The notes under the pieces: model-generated
What the model was told of the DNA's origin: nothing
Database searches by the model: none
Seen by the model: only the letters and a program-made list of their open reading frames with translations
In this document: piece by piece, positions 9,162 through 19,869 of the stretch
Position numbering within the stretch: the first letter of the stretch is position 1
Layout of the letters: every line of letters begins with the position of its first letter
Origin: Pisolithus tinctorius
Lineage: Eukaryota; Basidiomycota; Agaricomycetes; Boletales; Pisolithaceae
NCBI GenBank assembly: GCA_024663395.1
Contig: JANFAH010000059.1
Span: 248,001 to 312,000 of the forward strand
Length of the DNA: 64,000 bases
Reading direction: 5' to 3'
Program-made: the position numbers and the translations under genes

Positions 9162-12100
9162 ATGTCGGAGGACGAGGAGGACTTATGTGAGTCCCTTTGA
9201 CAGTGCAGAGGTACCACTTGACGAGTGTAGACGACGAATCAGAGACGAGCGGCCTGTCAGACGATGTCGACACTGAAGAAGAGGACATCTATGGAGATGC
9301 CGTTCCCGCACCCGCAGAAGCCGCCCTCGAAAATGACTTCGAGTATGTCTTGCAACGTCGTTTTCAGAACTTACTTTCTAACCATATAGCCGTACAGGCG
9401 TCTTGTCAAAGATATTCGAACAGCAGACGACGTATCTTCAGTAGCTGTACTCCAACGCGAATGGGATTTCCGCGTTCCAGACGAAGATGCATTCCGAGAC
9501 GATCTGCGCGAAGCATCTGGGATCGGGAAGAGGAAGAAGAGAAAGGTATCGTAAACCAAACTGTCACTTCTCGCCCAGCTGACTCGACGCTTATCGCATT
9601 CGCTGTATGCATCGTAGCGGCAGCGGAGAACCGGACCCGCTTTGTCCCACCAAGTCCGCGCGCTGATCGGTCAAGGTAACCAGGCATACGTAGACAATGA
9701 CCTCCAGGAAGCCATGCGTATGATGCAAGAAGTCATTCGCATCGAACCGCGCGCCATATCAGCTTGGACGGTCCTCGCACAATGCTATGAAGATAAAAAC
9801 GAGCCTCAGAAAGCGCTCCAGCTGAGGATCGTAGCGGCTCATCTCAGACATGATGCGGAGGAGTGGGAGCGCTTGGCGAGGCAATCCAGGTAATGCGGAC
9901 CATCCCAGCTCACCGATTTCTTTCCTAACGCTTTACGTGCAGAGACTTGGGATACAATCAACAGGCGTTGTATTGTTATAGTAAACTGTACAGTCTAGAT
10001 CCTACAAACGCGGATGCTCTCTGGGATCGAGCCACACTTGCAAAAGAGACGAATGACCTTCGAATCGTATGTACCTCTTTCTTCATTCCCCTTTCGCCCG
10101 CTCTTCCTCATCAGTGCGCATGCAGGCTCGCCACTCCCTCCTCACCATTCTCAAGCATTTCCCTCACGATACCACCGTTCTCACAGAACTTCGTCCCATC
10201 CTGATAGAACTCTCCGATTTTGTACTGTGTGCATCACTCTACGAAGGCGCACTGGAACATTACCAAGGTTTGTATCCACTTGGGCATGCCCTCGATCCAT
10301 CCCTTTCTAGAGCGGCTGCTCCACCCATGGAATTCGGATTGATGGAAATCCTTGTCCTCGCCGATTTGCACAATACCATGAACCAGTACGACCGCGCCAT
10401 CCAGACAGTTCGACGGGGTTGGAGGTGGCTCCAGGGACGCGCTACACAGAAATTTTGGGATGTATGCGAGGATGATCGGGAGTATGACCCGCCTCCAGAG
10501 GAAGGTGGCCTCACCGTCCAACGCCATGGCGACGTCCAACCGGGATATTATCCGCTTGACGTCAACGCCCGACACCGGCTTGCCGTGTCGCGCATCAAGA
10601 TGGGCGATTTTGAAGAAGGAAAGGTTCGTTGTTCGTTTCTTGTGACGGCAGCGACGGGTAATGTACGAGTTTGCGATAGATGCACGCCACCATAGTGCTC
10701 TCACAAGACGTGTTAGACTATGGTGCCCTTTTTGTGGAAATTGCAGACGCCTATTTTGAGCGAGAAATGTACAGTGAGGCACGACCAATCTATGAAACCC
10801 TTGGGGCTGAATCAGCTGTACGTTGCCCACCAGCGTATATATGAGATGACTATGCTCACTCCCTGTAGACAAGCAGTTTATATGTCCTGCTTCAGGTTGC
10901 CACTTGTCGAAGGATGCAGGGCGACTTGCGCGAAGCTTCAGAAGTGTACCAACAAGGTTTTCGCGCTCACTCTCCTCATACCTGTTTCTGATGTCACCTA
11001 CAACAGTCATCGAAGCAGATCCGTCCAATAATGATGCCAAGATGAAACTAGCCGAACTTTACGAGATCATGGACGAGCCCCGCAAAGCGCTCGAGCTCGT
11101 GTATCAAGGTACCGTTCGAGCACGACTCTTATTCCGCTACCTCTGACGGGAAATTTTAGTTATCGATTCCAGAAAAAGACGTCCAGCCCAGCCTGAAGAT
11201 ATCAACACCGACAGAATTACTCCGCAGCCGACCGCATCTCTGTTCGACGAAAAGTTCCAAACGAGGCAAAAGGGTAAAGCTGCCAATAAGCAAGGTCGTC
11301 TGAGTTTGGCGGAACTCAAAGTGCTCGAAGAAGAACGTGAGAAGGAAGTCGTGACGGGATACAAGCGGATCGAAGAGCTTTGGCCGATGATACTCGGTGA
11401 TCATCCGGATGATCAAGCTGAGAGAGAATGGATACTCGAGGCTGAGAAGCTTATTGAGATGTTCAGAGAAACAAGGAATCTGTTCCTCACGACCAAGGTG
11501 GGTGGGGATGAACTGACATGCACTTGCGGACGCTCGACGGCCGTGTAGAACTTCGATTTCCGGGGCATGTTTCCCAAGCGCCGACATCAGCGAAGAACCG
11601 ATGGCGCTGATGAAGATCGGATGGCCTCGAGGTTGGAGTTGAATGGTGTGTTCTTCGCCCGTGCCGTTCATCCGTGATCTTACAGTGTCGATTTCCCAAG
11701 AACGTGATAAACACATCCGGAAGGGAAGAGATGACAGCCTGAACACAGAAAAGGTTGATTCCTTCCGGGGCGTTTCCTTCGAAAATTGGCTCCGCGTATT
11801 CATGCAGGTAGGGGATCAGAACTGTCGTATAGTCCGAGACTTACACTTCCCGTGCAGTATGGGTTCACGCTGACCAAACGAGGGGGCCACGAATCGGCTG
11901 AAGAGGTGCTACGACATATTCTTTTGTCGAACGCCTACCGCAGCAAAGAGACGCAGGTCACCATCCGGCTTGCCATCATCAGTATGTGATCTTTCACAAT
12001 TCTACACTACGAACTAAGCAAACTTCTCTCTAAGCCTGCGCAATTTCTGTGGGAAATTATCCCGTTGCTGTCGAACAGTGCCGAAAGTTGATCAACTCAC

Positions 12101-13093
12101 ATCAATTCAATAATGAACCATTCCGAATATTGATTTCGTCGCTCTCGAACGGACTGCGTGCTACGGATTCTTTCATAAGCTCTACGCTCCAGAAACATCT
12201 GTTTAGGGAATTGCGTCTCAGTGACGCCGCCGTCCGGACGCCGGAACTCCTGAAGTGGAATAGCTCTAGTCGACGCTACAATCTATCTTCGACGAAAGCA
12301 GGGGAAGACGATGATGCGACAAAAGGCGGTGATGTTTTGGATGAGGAGGCTGATGATGCTGGTGATGCTGACACATCGGGAGACAAAAGGCAACCACGGC
12401 TACCGACGAAGAACAACCCGATGCCAGTCGCCATCTACGGACAGTTATGTCTTGCAGCGAAAAGTTACCAGAGTGCAATATGTGAGTTCCCTAATGATTT
12501 CTACTCTTTCATCTAATGTCGTTATGGGTTAGTTTACCTTCTGCATGCATACGACTATTGTCCTGAGGACCCTATGATCTGCTTGTGTTTAGCCATCTCC
12601 TCGATTGGACGGGCGATGCAACGCCAGTCAGATAACCGACACCACCTAATCGTGCAAGTGAGTGGTTTGGTTCCCCGTGCTACCCTCTCTTGATAACATA
12701 TTTAGGGCATGGCATTTCTCTCTCACTACCGCAGGATCCGAAGGCAAGATGGGGATCACGTCCTCCCAGAAATTGAGTACAATTTTGGGAGAGCGTTCCA
12801 CCAGCTTGGTATCTAGTCTCCTCTTCTTCCGTCATCCACTTACACAGGTTCCATCCAGGTCTTCACTCGCTCGCAGTCACGCATTACGAGAAGGCGCTGC
12901 AGTTGGTTGAAAGCCGCAGTGACAATGTAAGTCAATGATCGATGTCTACCTCTCCTTACTAAACTTCTGAGCTGTGCGCTTGTAGGATGTCTCCGTCGCA
13001 CGAGAGGCTGCGTATAATCTTTCGTTGATTTATGTGACGACGGACGCTGTGCTTCTTGCGGACAACCTCTATCGGAAGTGGCTCTCTGTGTGA
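9162..13093 (+). CDS. TFC4: transcription factor IIIC TPR subunit (Tfc4/Sfc4, tau131-like)
   Basis: This subunit of the RNA polymerase III factor TFIIIC bridges promoter-bound TFIIIC and TFIIIB at tRNA and 5S genes. The start at 9162 opens an acidic leader (MSEDEEDL, then SGLSDDVDTEEEDIYGD). TPR repeats follow: ALIGQGNQAYVDNDLQEAMR, RAISAWTVLAQCYEDKNEPQ, LGYNQQALYCYSKLYSLDP and NADALWDRATLAKETND. Further repeats lie in later exons, such as NNDAKMKLAELYEIMDEPRK. A charged linker with SLAELKVLEEEREKEV and an acidic Asp/Glu insert near 12300 separate the two TPR arrays. The C-terminus is VAREAAYNLSLIYVTTDA to YRKWLSV. There are about fifteen short introns, so individual exon borders are approximate. 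Total length would be near 1,000 residues, as usual for the family. Confidence 0.88.
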
Positions 13094-13339
13094 ATGAAGG
13101 CTGTGTTTATTCCTGCCTGTATCGATAGTCTCGCTCCTGGTTATGTATAACTAGGGTTTCGATGGGAGAGTCGGTTGTGCTTAACGCATTAATAATGCTA
13201 TCAGGTATCGCGAATGAGTCTGCTGCCAGAATCACGCACCTTTGAACTCGGGTGAGTGGGAGGAGTCTGCGCAGATGAACCTACTGTTACAGGAAGGAAG
13301 ACAATGGGACGCTTGGAAATTTTCAAGTCGTCCCTGTCC

Positions 13340-13790
13340 GTCTATGATCAACAACATACGCGTCCTGCCTACTAGTAGGGATGCTAAACCGCTGATAACA
13401 GAGAACAGACAGCAAGCGAGCTTCTCGAGTTGCCATGGTAAGCATCCGCACATGATAGGTTTAGCCAAATTCCTCAAACCCATCACCAGGACACTGAGCG
13501 TCTTGGAAGACCGTTGTACCTCCTGCCTGAAAATCTACCTGCTCGCCTTGTAGTTCCTTCCGCGATTCAAGGTTTGACCGCCGTCTCTTTCATGGAAAAG
13601 TCTTATTGTGTACAAGGGGAAGGTCTATTGCTGGTAATTAGAGTTCTTCCTGGTGAGTTTGTGATCACTAAAATTAGAAGGTCGTGTCTGTGCCATAGGC
13701 TGGTTTTTTGGCTTGCGACTCCCAAGCTCATATATTTTGCATGCACACATTACTTATCGTATAGAATTGGGGGGCACCAGGTAAATACGA
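13340..13790 (+). pseudogene. decayed quinone oxidoreductase (ZTA1-like) gene relic
   Basis: At DNA level this stretch follows the central part of the intact gene at 15526-16831. At 13427-13446 it has tcgagttgccatggtaagca, against cccgagttgccgtggtaagc, including the exon end and the intron donor. At 13505-13640 it resembles the exon reading WKTAYPVPESITART and SLIQGLTAISFMEESYNVQK; here it reads AIQGLTAVSFMEKSYCVQG with frameshifts and a stop upstream. Around 13698-13780 there are weaker echoes of the GGLGLLMCQFAK and RGAMVIG regions, split by inserted sequence. Because the intron donor is retained, it arose by genomic duplication and not by retroposition. The N-terminal and C-terminal thirds are missing or unrecognisable. 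Confidence 0.75.
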
Positions 13791-13956
13791 AATCCTTCTC
13801 CAGACTCTAGGACATGCACTGTCAAAAATGAGCGAGGGTTGAAGCAAAGGTACGTACTAGAGCTGGCAGAGCAGGACCCCTGCTGGTTGGTCCCCCACTA
13901 ATCTGTTTCGGTACTTGCACGTGCGAGTTCAGTGCTTATTACCTATTCAAGCATAC

Positions 13957-15290
13957 TCAGGATAGGAAGATTTCCATAGACGTCCTGAAAAGTACGAGGG
14001 GTAGAAAAATGGGTTTACGCTCGACGTGCACGAATGGAATACGTACCGAGTGAGATAGGCGCACAGTCAGATTGAACGTCAGCGGGACGTCCTTCAATTC
14101 CGGCAGGCAATACTCATATAGCGTGTCGTACAGTGATATCAACCACAGACCGCTTGACATGTCAGCCCGCGAGTTTTCGATCGTGAAGCCATTTCGCGAG
14201 ATCACTGACAGTTGAGCAGCTGAACCCTTCAGAGGGCAGATATTCAAGGTGCATCCATTGGTCGGAGTGGATAAAGGAATGGCTTCCCGCTCCTCCCAGC
14301 AAAAAGCATCGCATTCGGACACGTTCATTTCTATATGACCTACACCGTGAAACGCCACATAGACGGCAACAGCGTCCTCGATGTTCGTATAACCATTCTG
14401 AGGATATTAAAGGCAGAAATACTGAACATTTGCGGATGTCACCAACCAGCCAATTCTGAGTTCCAGGCACAATGAGTAGCTGAAATAACTATGCCTTGGG
14501 GTCACGATAGCCGCCAAAAATGACCGGGGATCATCGAGCACAACCGCAAGGGACTCGAGAAGTGGCAAGTGGATACTGTCCGGAAGTAGAACTCCACAAC
14601 TCGACCCAGAGATCGAAAGCACCGTCAGCATTCTTAGCGACGTTATAGATAGTAAGAGTGGTGCTCCTAACGAAGAACGCCGTAACCTAAGAGATTTGAG
14701 ACTAGCAGCAGCGGAGAAGTTATCGAGTCTGATGCTTTCCTTAAGATCCAAATACTCGAGTGGGTGGGCACTTTCAGAGAGGAAAACGATACGTTCCAAA
14801 TGCTTTTTGATGACTCTACCATCCATATCCTGCGAGCTGTTCTTGACAAGGAAGCTACGCCAGCGGTATCCATAAGAGATCATAAGACCAAGGAGTCCCG
14901 AAAACTTTGGAAAGTGATTCCGAAAAAGCCAGTACCGTATTCGGACGTTGAGTGGACATTCACGACTTCTCTTCACGTGTGCTAACACCAGAGGTAGACC
15001 ATGAATGATCTATTGCGACAGTGGTCCAGAGACCCGGGGACCTCATAATCACGTCTCTCCAACGCCTGCTTGGTGTACTGGTGGGCATAGGCCGGGCCGG
15101 ATAGATTACAGCTATAACAGGAGGGCGGCTGATAGGGGTATGTGTAGTGTGCTTGAGGAGTTGGTCGATCGTGGATGTTGCGAAGGCGTTTCAAGTAGTT
15201 GGCATTCTTGTTCTTCCAATAGTTCCAGTTTGTCTCGGACTTCGGCAAGTTCGTCCATAGTGAGGTCATAGTGATGGTTACTGTCGGTGT
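13957..15290 (-). pseudogene. F-box/LRR-type protein gene with disrupted N-terminal part
   Basis: The C-terminal part looks intact. It runs from LPLVLAHVKRSRECPLNV through leucine-rich segments (EYLDLKESIRLDNF, SLKSLRLRRSSLGAPLLL, LTVLSISGSSCGVLLP, LPLLESLAVVLDD). It then crosses a short intron into NGYTNIEDAVAVYVAF and ends near 13957. This is the plan of basidiomycete F-box proteins that recruit substrates to SCF ubiquitin ligases. Upstream the family pattern is present but in three frames. A coiled segment ELAEVRDKLELLEEQECQLL is followed by a stop near 15112. The F-box tail RRWRDVIMRSPGLWTTVAI is in another frame. It shifts again by one base into the LRR frame at about 15010-15020. No intron fits the last shift. 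A sequencing error at one site cannot explain all the breaks. Confidence 0.65.
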
Positions 15291-15525
15291 AGTCCACGGA
15301 GAGCCCAAAGGAAAGAAAGACCTGCATGTCATTGTCGGGCGTGCAGTGTTCCACACCCCTCTGAGAGGGGTCGATTCAATCCGAAAGAGACTCTGCATGT
15401 ACCGTTATTACCAGGAACCGAATGAGTGCCAACAGAGAGCGGAAAGTCGCCACTCCGCGCAGGTTGTCTGGTTGCCGCAAGAAACGTTCCCGCTACTGTA
15501 TTAGCCTCCGCCGAGAAGCTGCGAT

Positions 15526-16831
15526 ATGGCATACCCTTCTACGATCCAAGCCATAACAATCGCTGAGACTGGTGGTCCTGAGGTTCTCGAGAAAACCAAG
15601 ATACCGTTCCCTACCATTGAACCTGAGCATCTGGTTATCAAAGTATGAAACCAATACGACACGAACCTCTTCGGCGTGGTTGCGTTATTGACAAACGTGA
15701 TCGATGATAGGTTGACTACTTCGGTATCAACTTTATCGATACTGCCTATCGGTAATGTCCTCTGTTCTCGTTGTAATCTACGGTACTGACGATATTAGCC
15801 GGGGAATTTATCCTCCGGATAAATTCCCTTTCGTTATAGGCGTTGAGGTTTCTGGGACCATCGTTCGCCTCCCGACAGACCCTGCTGTCCTCAACGACCC
15901 TGACTACCAGAAGCGAGAGTACAAGCATGGCTCCCGAGTTGCCGTGGTAAGCGTCCCCACACAGTAGATTCACCCGGTCTCCAAAATCCATCGTTAGGAC
16001 AGTCTGGGCTCCCATGCGGAATATATTTCGGTGGCCTGGAAGACAGCGTACCCTGTGCCTGAAAGTATAACGGCTCGTACTGCAGCCGCATCCCTGATTC
16101 AGGGTTTGACTGCCATCTCTTTCATGGAGGAGTCATACAATGTCCAGAAGGGTGACATCATTTTAATCCACACTATTGCGGGTGGATTGGGCTTGCTCAT
16201 GTGCCAATTTGCCAAATATCGGGGGGCGATGGTCATCGGAACGACATCGACAAAGGAGAAAGCTGAACTTGCCAAGAGCAACGGCGCAGACCATGTTATC
16301 ATTTATAAGGAAGAGGATACTGTTGCCAGAGTGCTAGAGATCACGAATGACGAAGGTGTACATGCAATATTCGACGGCGTGGGCAAAGACACGTGCGTCC
16401 GCCTGTGTGTTATAAGAGTCGCTTGACTGATGACGTGTTGGCGGTGCAGCTTCGAGGCCGATTTCCGCATGATCAGGAGGAAAGGAACGCTAGTCTCTAT
16501 GGGAGGGGCCTCGGGCCCAGTACCGCCCTTCGCTCCTCTGAAGCTATCCGAGAAAAATGTTAGAATAGTGCGGCCAAGGTACGTTTTCGTGCCCTCGATA
16601 TATTTCGATATTCTTCAGCGAGTCGTCTTACATAGGATGAGCAACTACGCCTATACACCAAGCGAATCGTTGTATTACGGGGATGCGCTGTTTAGCCTCC
16701 TGTTAAACAACACGTTGAAGCCTTTGATTCATAAGGAATACCCATTCACAGCTGAGGGTGCTCGTGAAGCTCATATGGATTTGATTGGCGGAAAGACGGT
16801 AGGGAAACTACTGATCAAGGTTGGCAACTGA
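15526..16831 (+). CDS. NADPH:quinone oxidoreductase (zeta-crystallin/Zta1 type), copy 2 without presequence
   Basis: This is a paralogue of the gene at 6693 with the same exon plan. Motifs are IQAITIAETGGPEVLEKTKI, DYFGINFIDTAYR, GVEVSGTIVRLPTDPAVL, HAEYISVAWKTAYPVPESI, SLIQGLTAISFMEESYNVQ, ILIHTIAGGLGLLMCQFAK, GTTSTKEKAELAKSNGADHV and IFDGVGKDT, ending LIGGKTVGKLLIKVGN. Splice sites correspond to copy 1 (after HLVIK, after SRVAV, after GVGKDT, inside RPRMSNYAY). The start at 15526 (MAYPSTIQAIT) aligns with the internal methionine after the leader of copy 1. Copy 2 therefore lacks the presequence and should be cytosolic. Upstream of the ATG there is no in-frame basic leader. Function is as for the family; whether substrate use differs is unknown. 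Confidence 0.92.
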
Positions 16832-17219
16832 GTGGTGTGTAAGACGATCTGTAGTAGAGTGACCATAAAACAGAATATATGTATATCTGACGTCTGATTT
16901 CCCAGTGTACGATACCGATACTGTTCAGCAGCTGGCAGACCTGCACCAATCCACCAGGCCTTTGGATGCTGCTGTGTTCACTGTTATGCATTTCAAATCA
17001 CGGCGGCCGTTTATAGAAAGCCTTGTATTCGGAGGAAGCCCGCGCAACTAGTGTGCCCTTGTTTTTTTGGTAGTCTGTTGCCATGAAAAACACTACCCGA
17101 TCCCGCAAAAGAAAACAAGGAAACACTCACTGCGTATCTTGTGCAAACAAGGTTCCGAGGCCTGTAAAACGGTGATGATCATGAGACTCACCCAACCGCA
17201 TATTTTTTTCCCTGCTTGA
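16832..17219. other. intergenic stretch
   Basis: This lies between the second quinone oxidoreductase and the F-box gene. I see no coding motif. It probably holds a 3' UTR and the promoter of the gene starting at 17220. Confidence 0.5.
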
Positions 17220-19378
17220 ATGGCGTTTCGTTTCTGGTCTCTGTGCACCGAACAACCCCTGCCCAACCTTGGTGTCGCCCATACGCAGGATTCTTGGGAG
17301 TCACGCGTCAATTTGAAGGGACCGCCATCATTAAATGCCCTTTCGGATGACATCCTAATCGAGGTTTTTAGTTACCTGGATGTAGAAGACATCATGTCTT
17401 TGCGAAGTGTAAGAGCTCATTGGTTAACCTCACCCACACAGTGGAATTGACTGTTCCCAGGTGAGCAAGTTGTACTACAATTTAACACATCAAGGTATCA
17501 TATGGAAACGGTTCCTCAGGAGGATTGGTCCAAATGCACCACAGCTTCCGCCCTCGTCACGTCACTCCCCTCGATTCCTAACTTCATTTGAAGCAGAACG
17601 GCTTGTCATTAGAGCCGTCACTCTTGACGTGAACTGGGTGTCGTCACGACCTTCTACTCTTTTTCGCAAATCGTTTATGGCACACCGGTTAATCCAGTCG
17701 ATGGTCGTGCTCCCTGGAGGAAAGTACATGGTGGCATCCGTGTCTAACTGGGCAAAAAACCTCTATTCACTATGTGTTTTGGCTCTTGATCATCGTGTCG
17801 GAGGTATAGTCCCGCTGGCTGAGACTCCAGTCAAGCAGAAAGCATACAATCTCAGGGCCAAATACATGAGTGTAGACGGTAATCCGAGCATCGTTATTGC
17901 ATATGTGCGCCGCAAAAAAGTTGGTCGCATTTCCAACGAAAGGTGAGTTTCACTTCCCCTCTCACATATGGGGGTATATTGCTAATCACTGACGATAGCA
18001 GCCGCAACGTGGATCCTTCCATATATCACGACGTAAGGAACAATCCCAGACTGAAGATCGATCCACCTGTTCCCTTCCAATACGTGTGCTCTTGCGTGCA
18101 GATCCCTCTGGATGCTCTCGATACTTTAGCAGATCCACACCTTGACCCTGGTTCTCGCGAATTCTTTGAATTCGCAGGGTCCCAACCTCCTCCGTTTCGT
18201 CTCTTGTCTGTTTTGCGGAGTTCGTCAGAGTTTAGTATAGTTGACCTTGCTATTATCGATGACGTCCCTACCTTGGCAGTGGTCAAGGATTTAGAGACCA
18301 TCGTCTTCAAGCAGTTGACGGGGATGGGTCTGGTTACCACAATGGTCTGTGCACGCGAGGAAATGAACTCGAATCTTGTAAGTATCTCCTAATGAATGGA
18401 TCATGTGTACTCAGGGTCCCCATAGATTTATCGGATATGTAACATTCGCATTTTACCTCATCAAGGAGAGATCCTTGTAGTTCGGGCAATAACAGATATG
18501 ACACCTACCGAAACGAGGGATCCAAGAAGGCCACCTGCTCAACCTTCAGGTCTCCTCACTTTGGCTATGTTCGCCATACCGGCTGCCGGCGACAGCGAAA
18601 CTCCTAGTCACACGTCCACCTCACTGGTCTCGTTCCGCGCAGACGACGCCGAAGATATTCAAATCAGTGACCCGCATGATTATGACCTGCTGGGTGGCAA
18701 GTCACCCTCGGACCCTGTCGTCGCTCCGCCCATCAATATCTTCTATCGAAAATCGGGATGTCGACTGAGGTACATCTCACTTAAACCGGTACCTATGCCT
18801 TTCTGGCTCCTTGGACCAGGTCAACCGCAAAGACCATACTACTCCGTACAGGATACCCTCAACGACGACACCCAGTTGCTATTCTCCGAAGAATACACGT
18901 GGCACAGTACATGCCGATTGTTCGTCTGTCCTGGTTCCCACCGTACACTTCTATATGGCACCCCGCCCGAGGATCGTACTGACACCCTGGGCGTCAACTC
19001 TATATACAGTCATATCGTGGATCCGCATTTTATCGATGAGTACAGCGTGAAGAGATACGAGCTCCTGCAGGGTGTCTTACGAGAGGCGTACGAGCATCGG
19101 TCTCAGGTCCTAGCAAAGTTCGATCTGTGCCCAGACCTATATGATGATCTCAGAAGAGGCGTGAAAGCTATAGCGTGGGACGAGAGCATTGGCCGGATTT
19201 TCTACGTGAAGCCGGATGACGCCTATATTCATGTCGTCGACCTTGCGTATGCTCCATCGCAAAGTAAGTTTTCCATCACACTTCTAGAATGGTCTATCTG
19301 ATATATTGTGATTCATTAGCTGCGGATGGCCAGAGGCGCCCACTCCCGCTGGCCGATCAGCGGATGCTTGAATTGTAA
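17220..19378 (+). CDS. F-box domain protein, substrate receptor of unknown target
   Basis: The N-terminal F-box reads SLNALSDDILIEVFSYLDVE, then DIMSLR, an intron, and VSKLYYNLTHQGIIWKRFLRR. This fits the F-box two-helix pattern that binds Skp1 in SCF ubiquitin ligases. The rest is a long region with beta-propeller-like character: repeated short hydrophobic strands such as LIQSMVVLPGGKYMVAS, FSIVDLAIIDDVPTLAVV and KAIAWDESIGRIFYV. I recognise no named propeller repeat in it. The ATG is at 17220 and the stop TAA at 19376-19378, with about five introns. The last exon after APSQ reads TADGQRRPLPLADQRMLEL in outline. This architecture is common in expanded basidiomycete F-box families. The target is unknown. 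Confidence 0.8.
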
Positions 19379-19869
19379 TGCATGGACTATTTTCTCCAAG
19401 CTGACCCAGATCAGTGACCTTATTCCTTGAATACCCATATTGTAGTTCTGTCTTTCCAACGCAACCCACTGTAACATTTGTACGCACCAAGAGTTCTATG
19501 TTCACTTTGCTTTCACTGCACTCACTGCCTTTGCTGATCTTTGAATGAATGTGTCCGATCTGAAATGGTAGAGGCGAAAAATAGGAAGAATGTCAATAAC
19601 TTACAACAATTCTCGAGCTACTAAAGTACTACATCCAGTCTTGACAGGTATACGTAGAACAAAACAATGCATGCCTTAAATCTTGGAACCAGCAGCATAG
19701 TGAGGGCGGAGGAAACGGAAGTGAAGACTTCCCTGTGCAAGGACTAGTGTGTAGTAAAGGAAAATGAAAGATGAGACGTGGACGGGAAAAAAAAAAAGAA
19801 ATTAAGGAGATTATTCCCTTGTGATCTACTCATGACATATATCGAAAATGGTAGCGATGTGCGCCTCGT
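19379..19869. other. convergent 3' regions
   Basis: This lies between the stop codons of the F-box gene (plus) and the deubiquitinase (minus). It contains an A-rich run at about 19788-19800. I see no gene, and it should carry both 3' UTRs. Confidence 0.5.

Noticed and set aside
10234..11040. 268-codon minus-strand ORF
   Set aside because: It is the antisense shadow of TPR exons of the TFIIIC subunit, which has clear repeats and splice sites on the plus strand.
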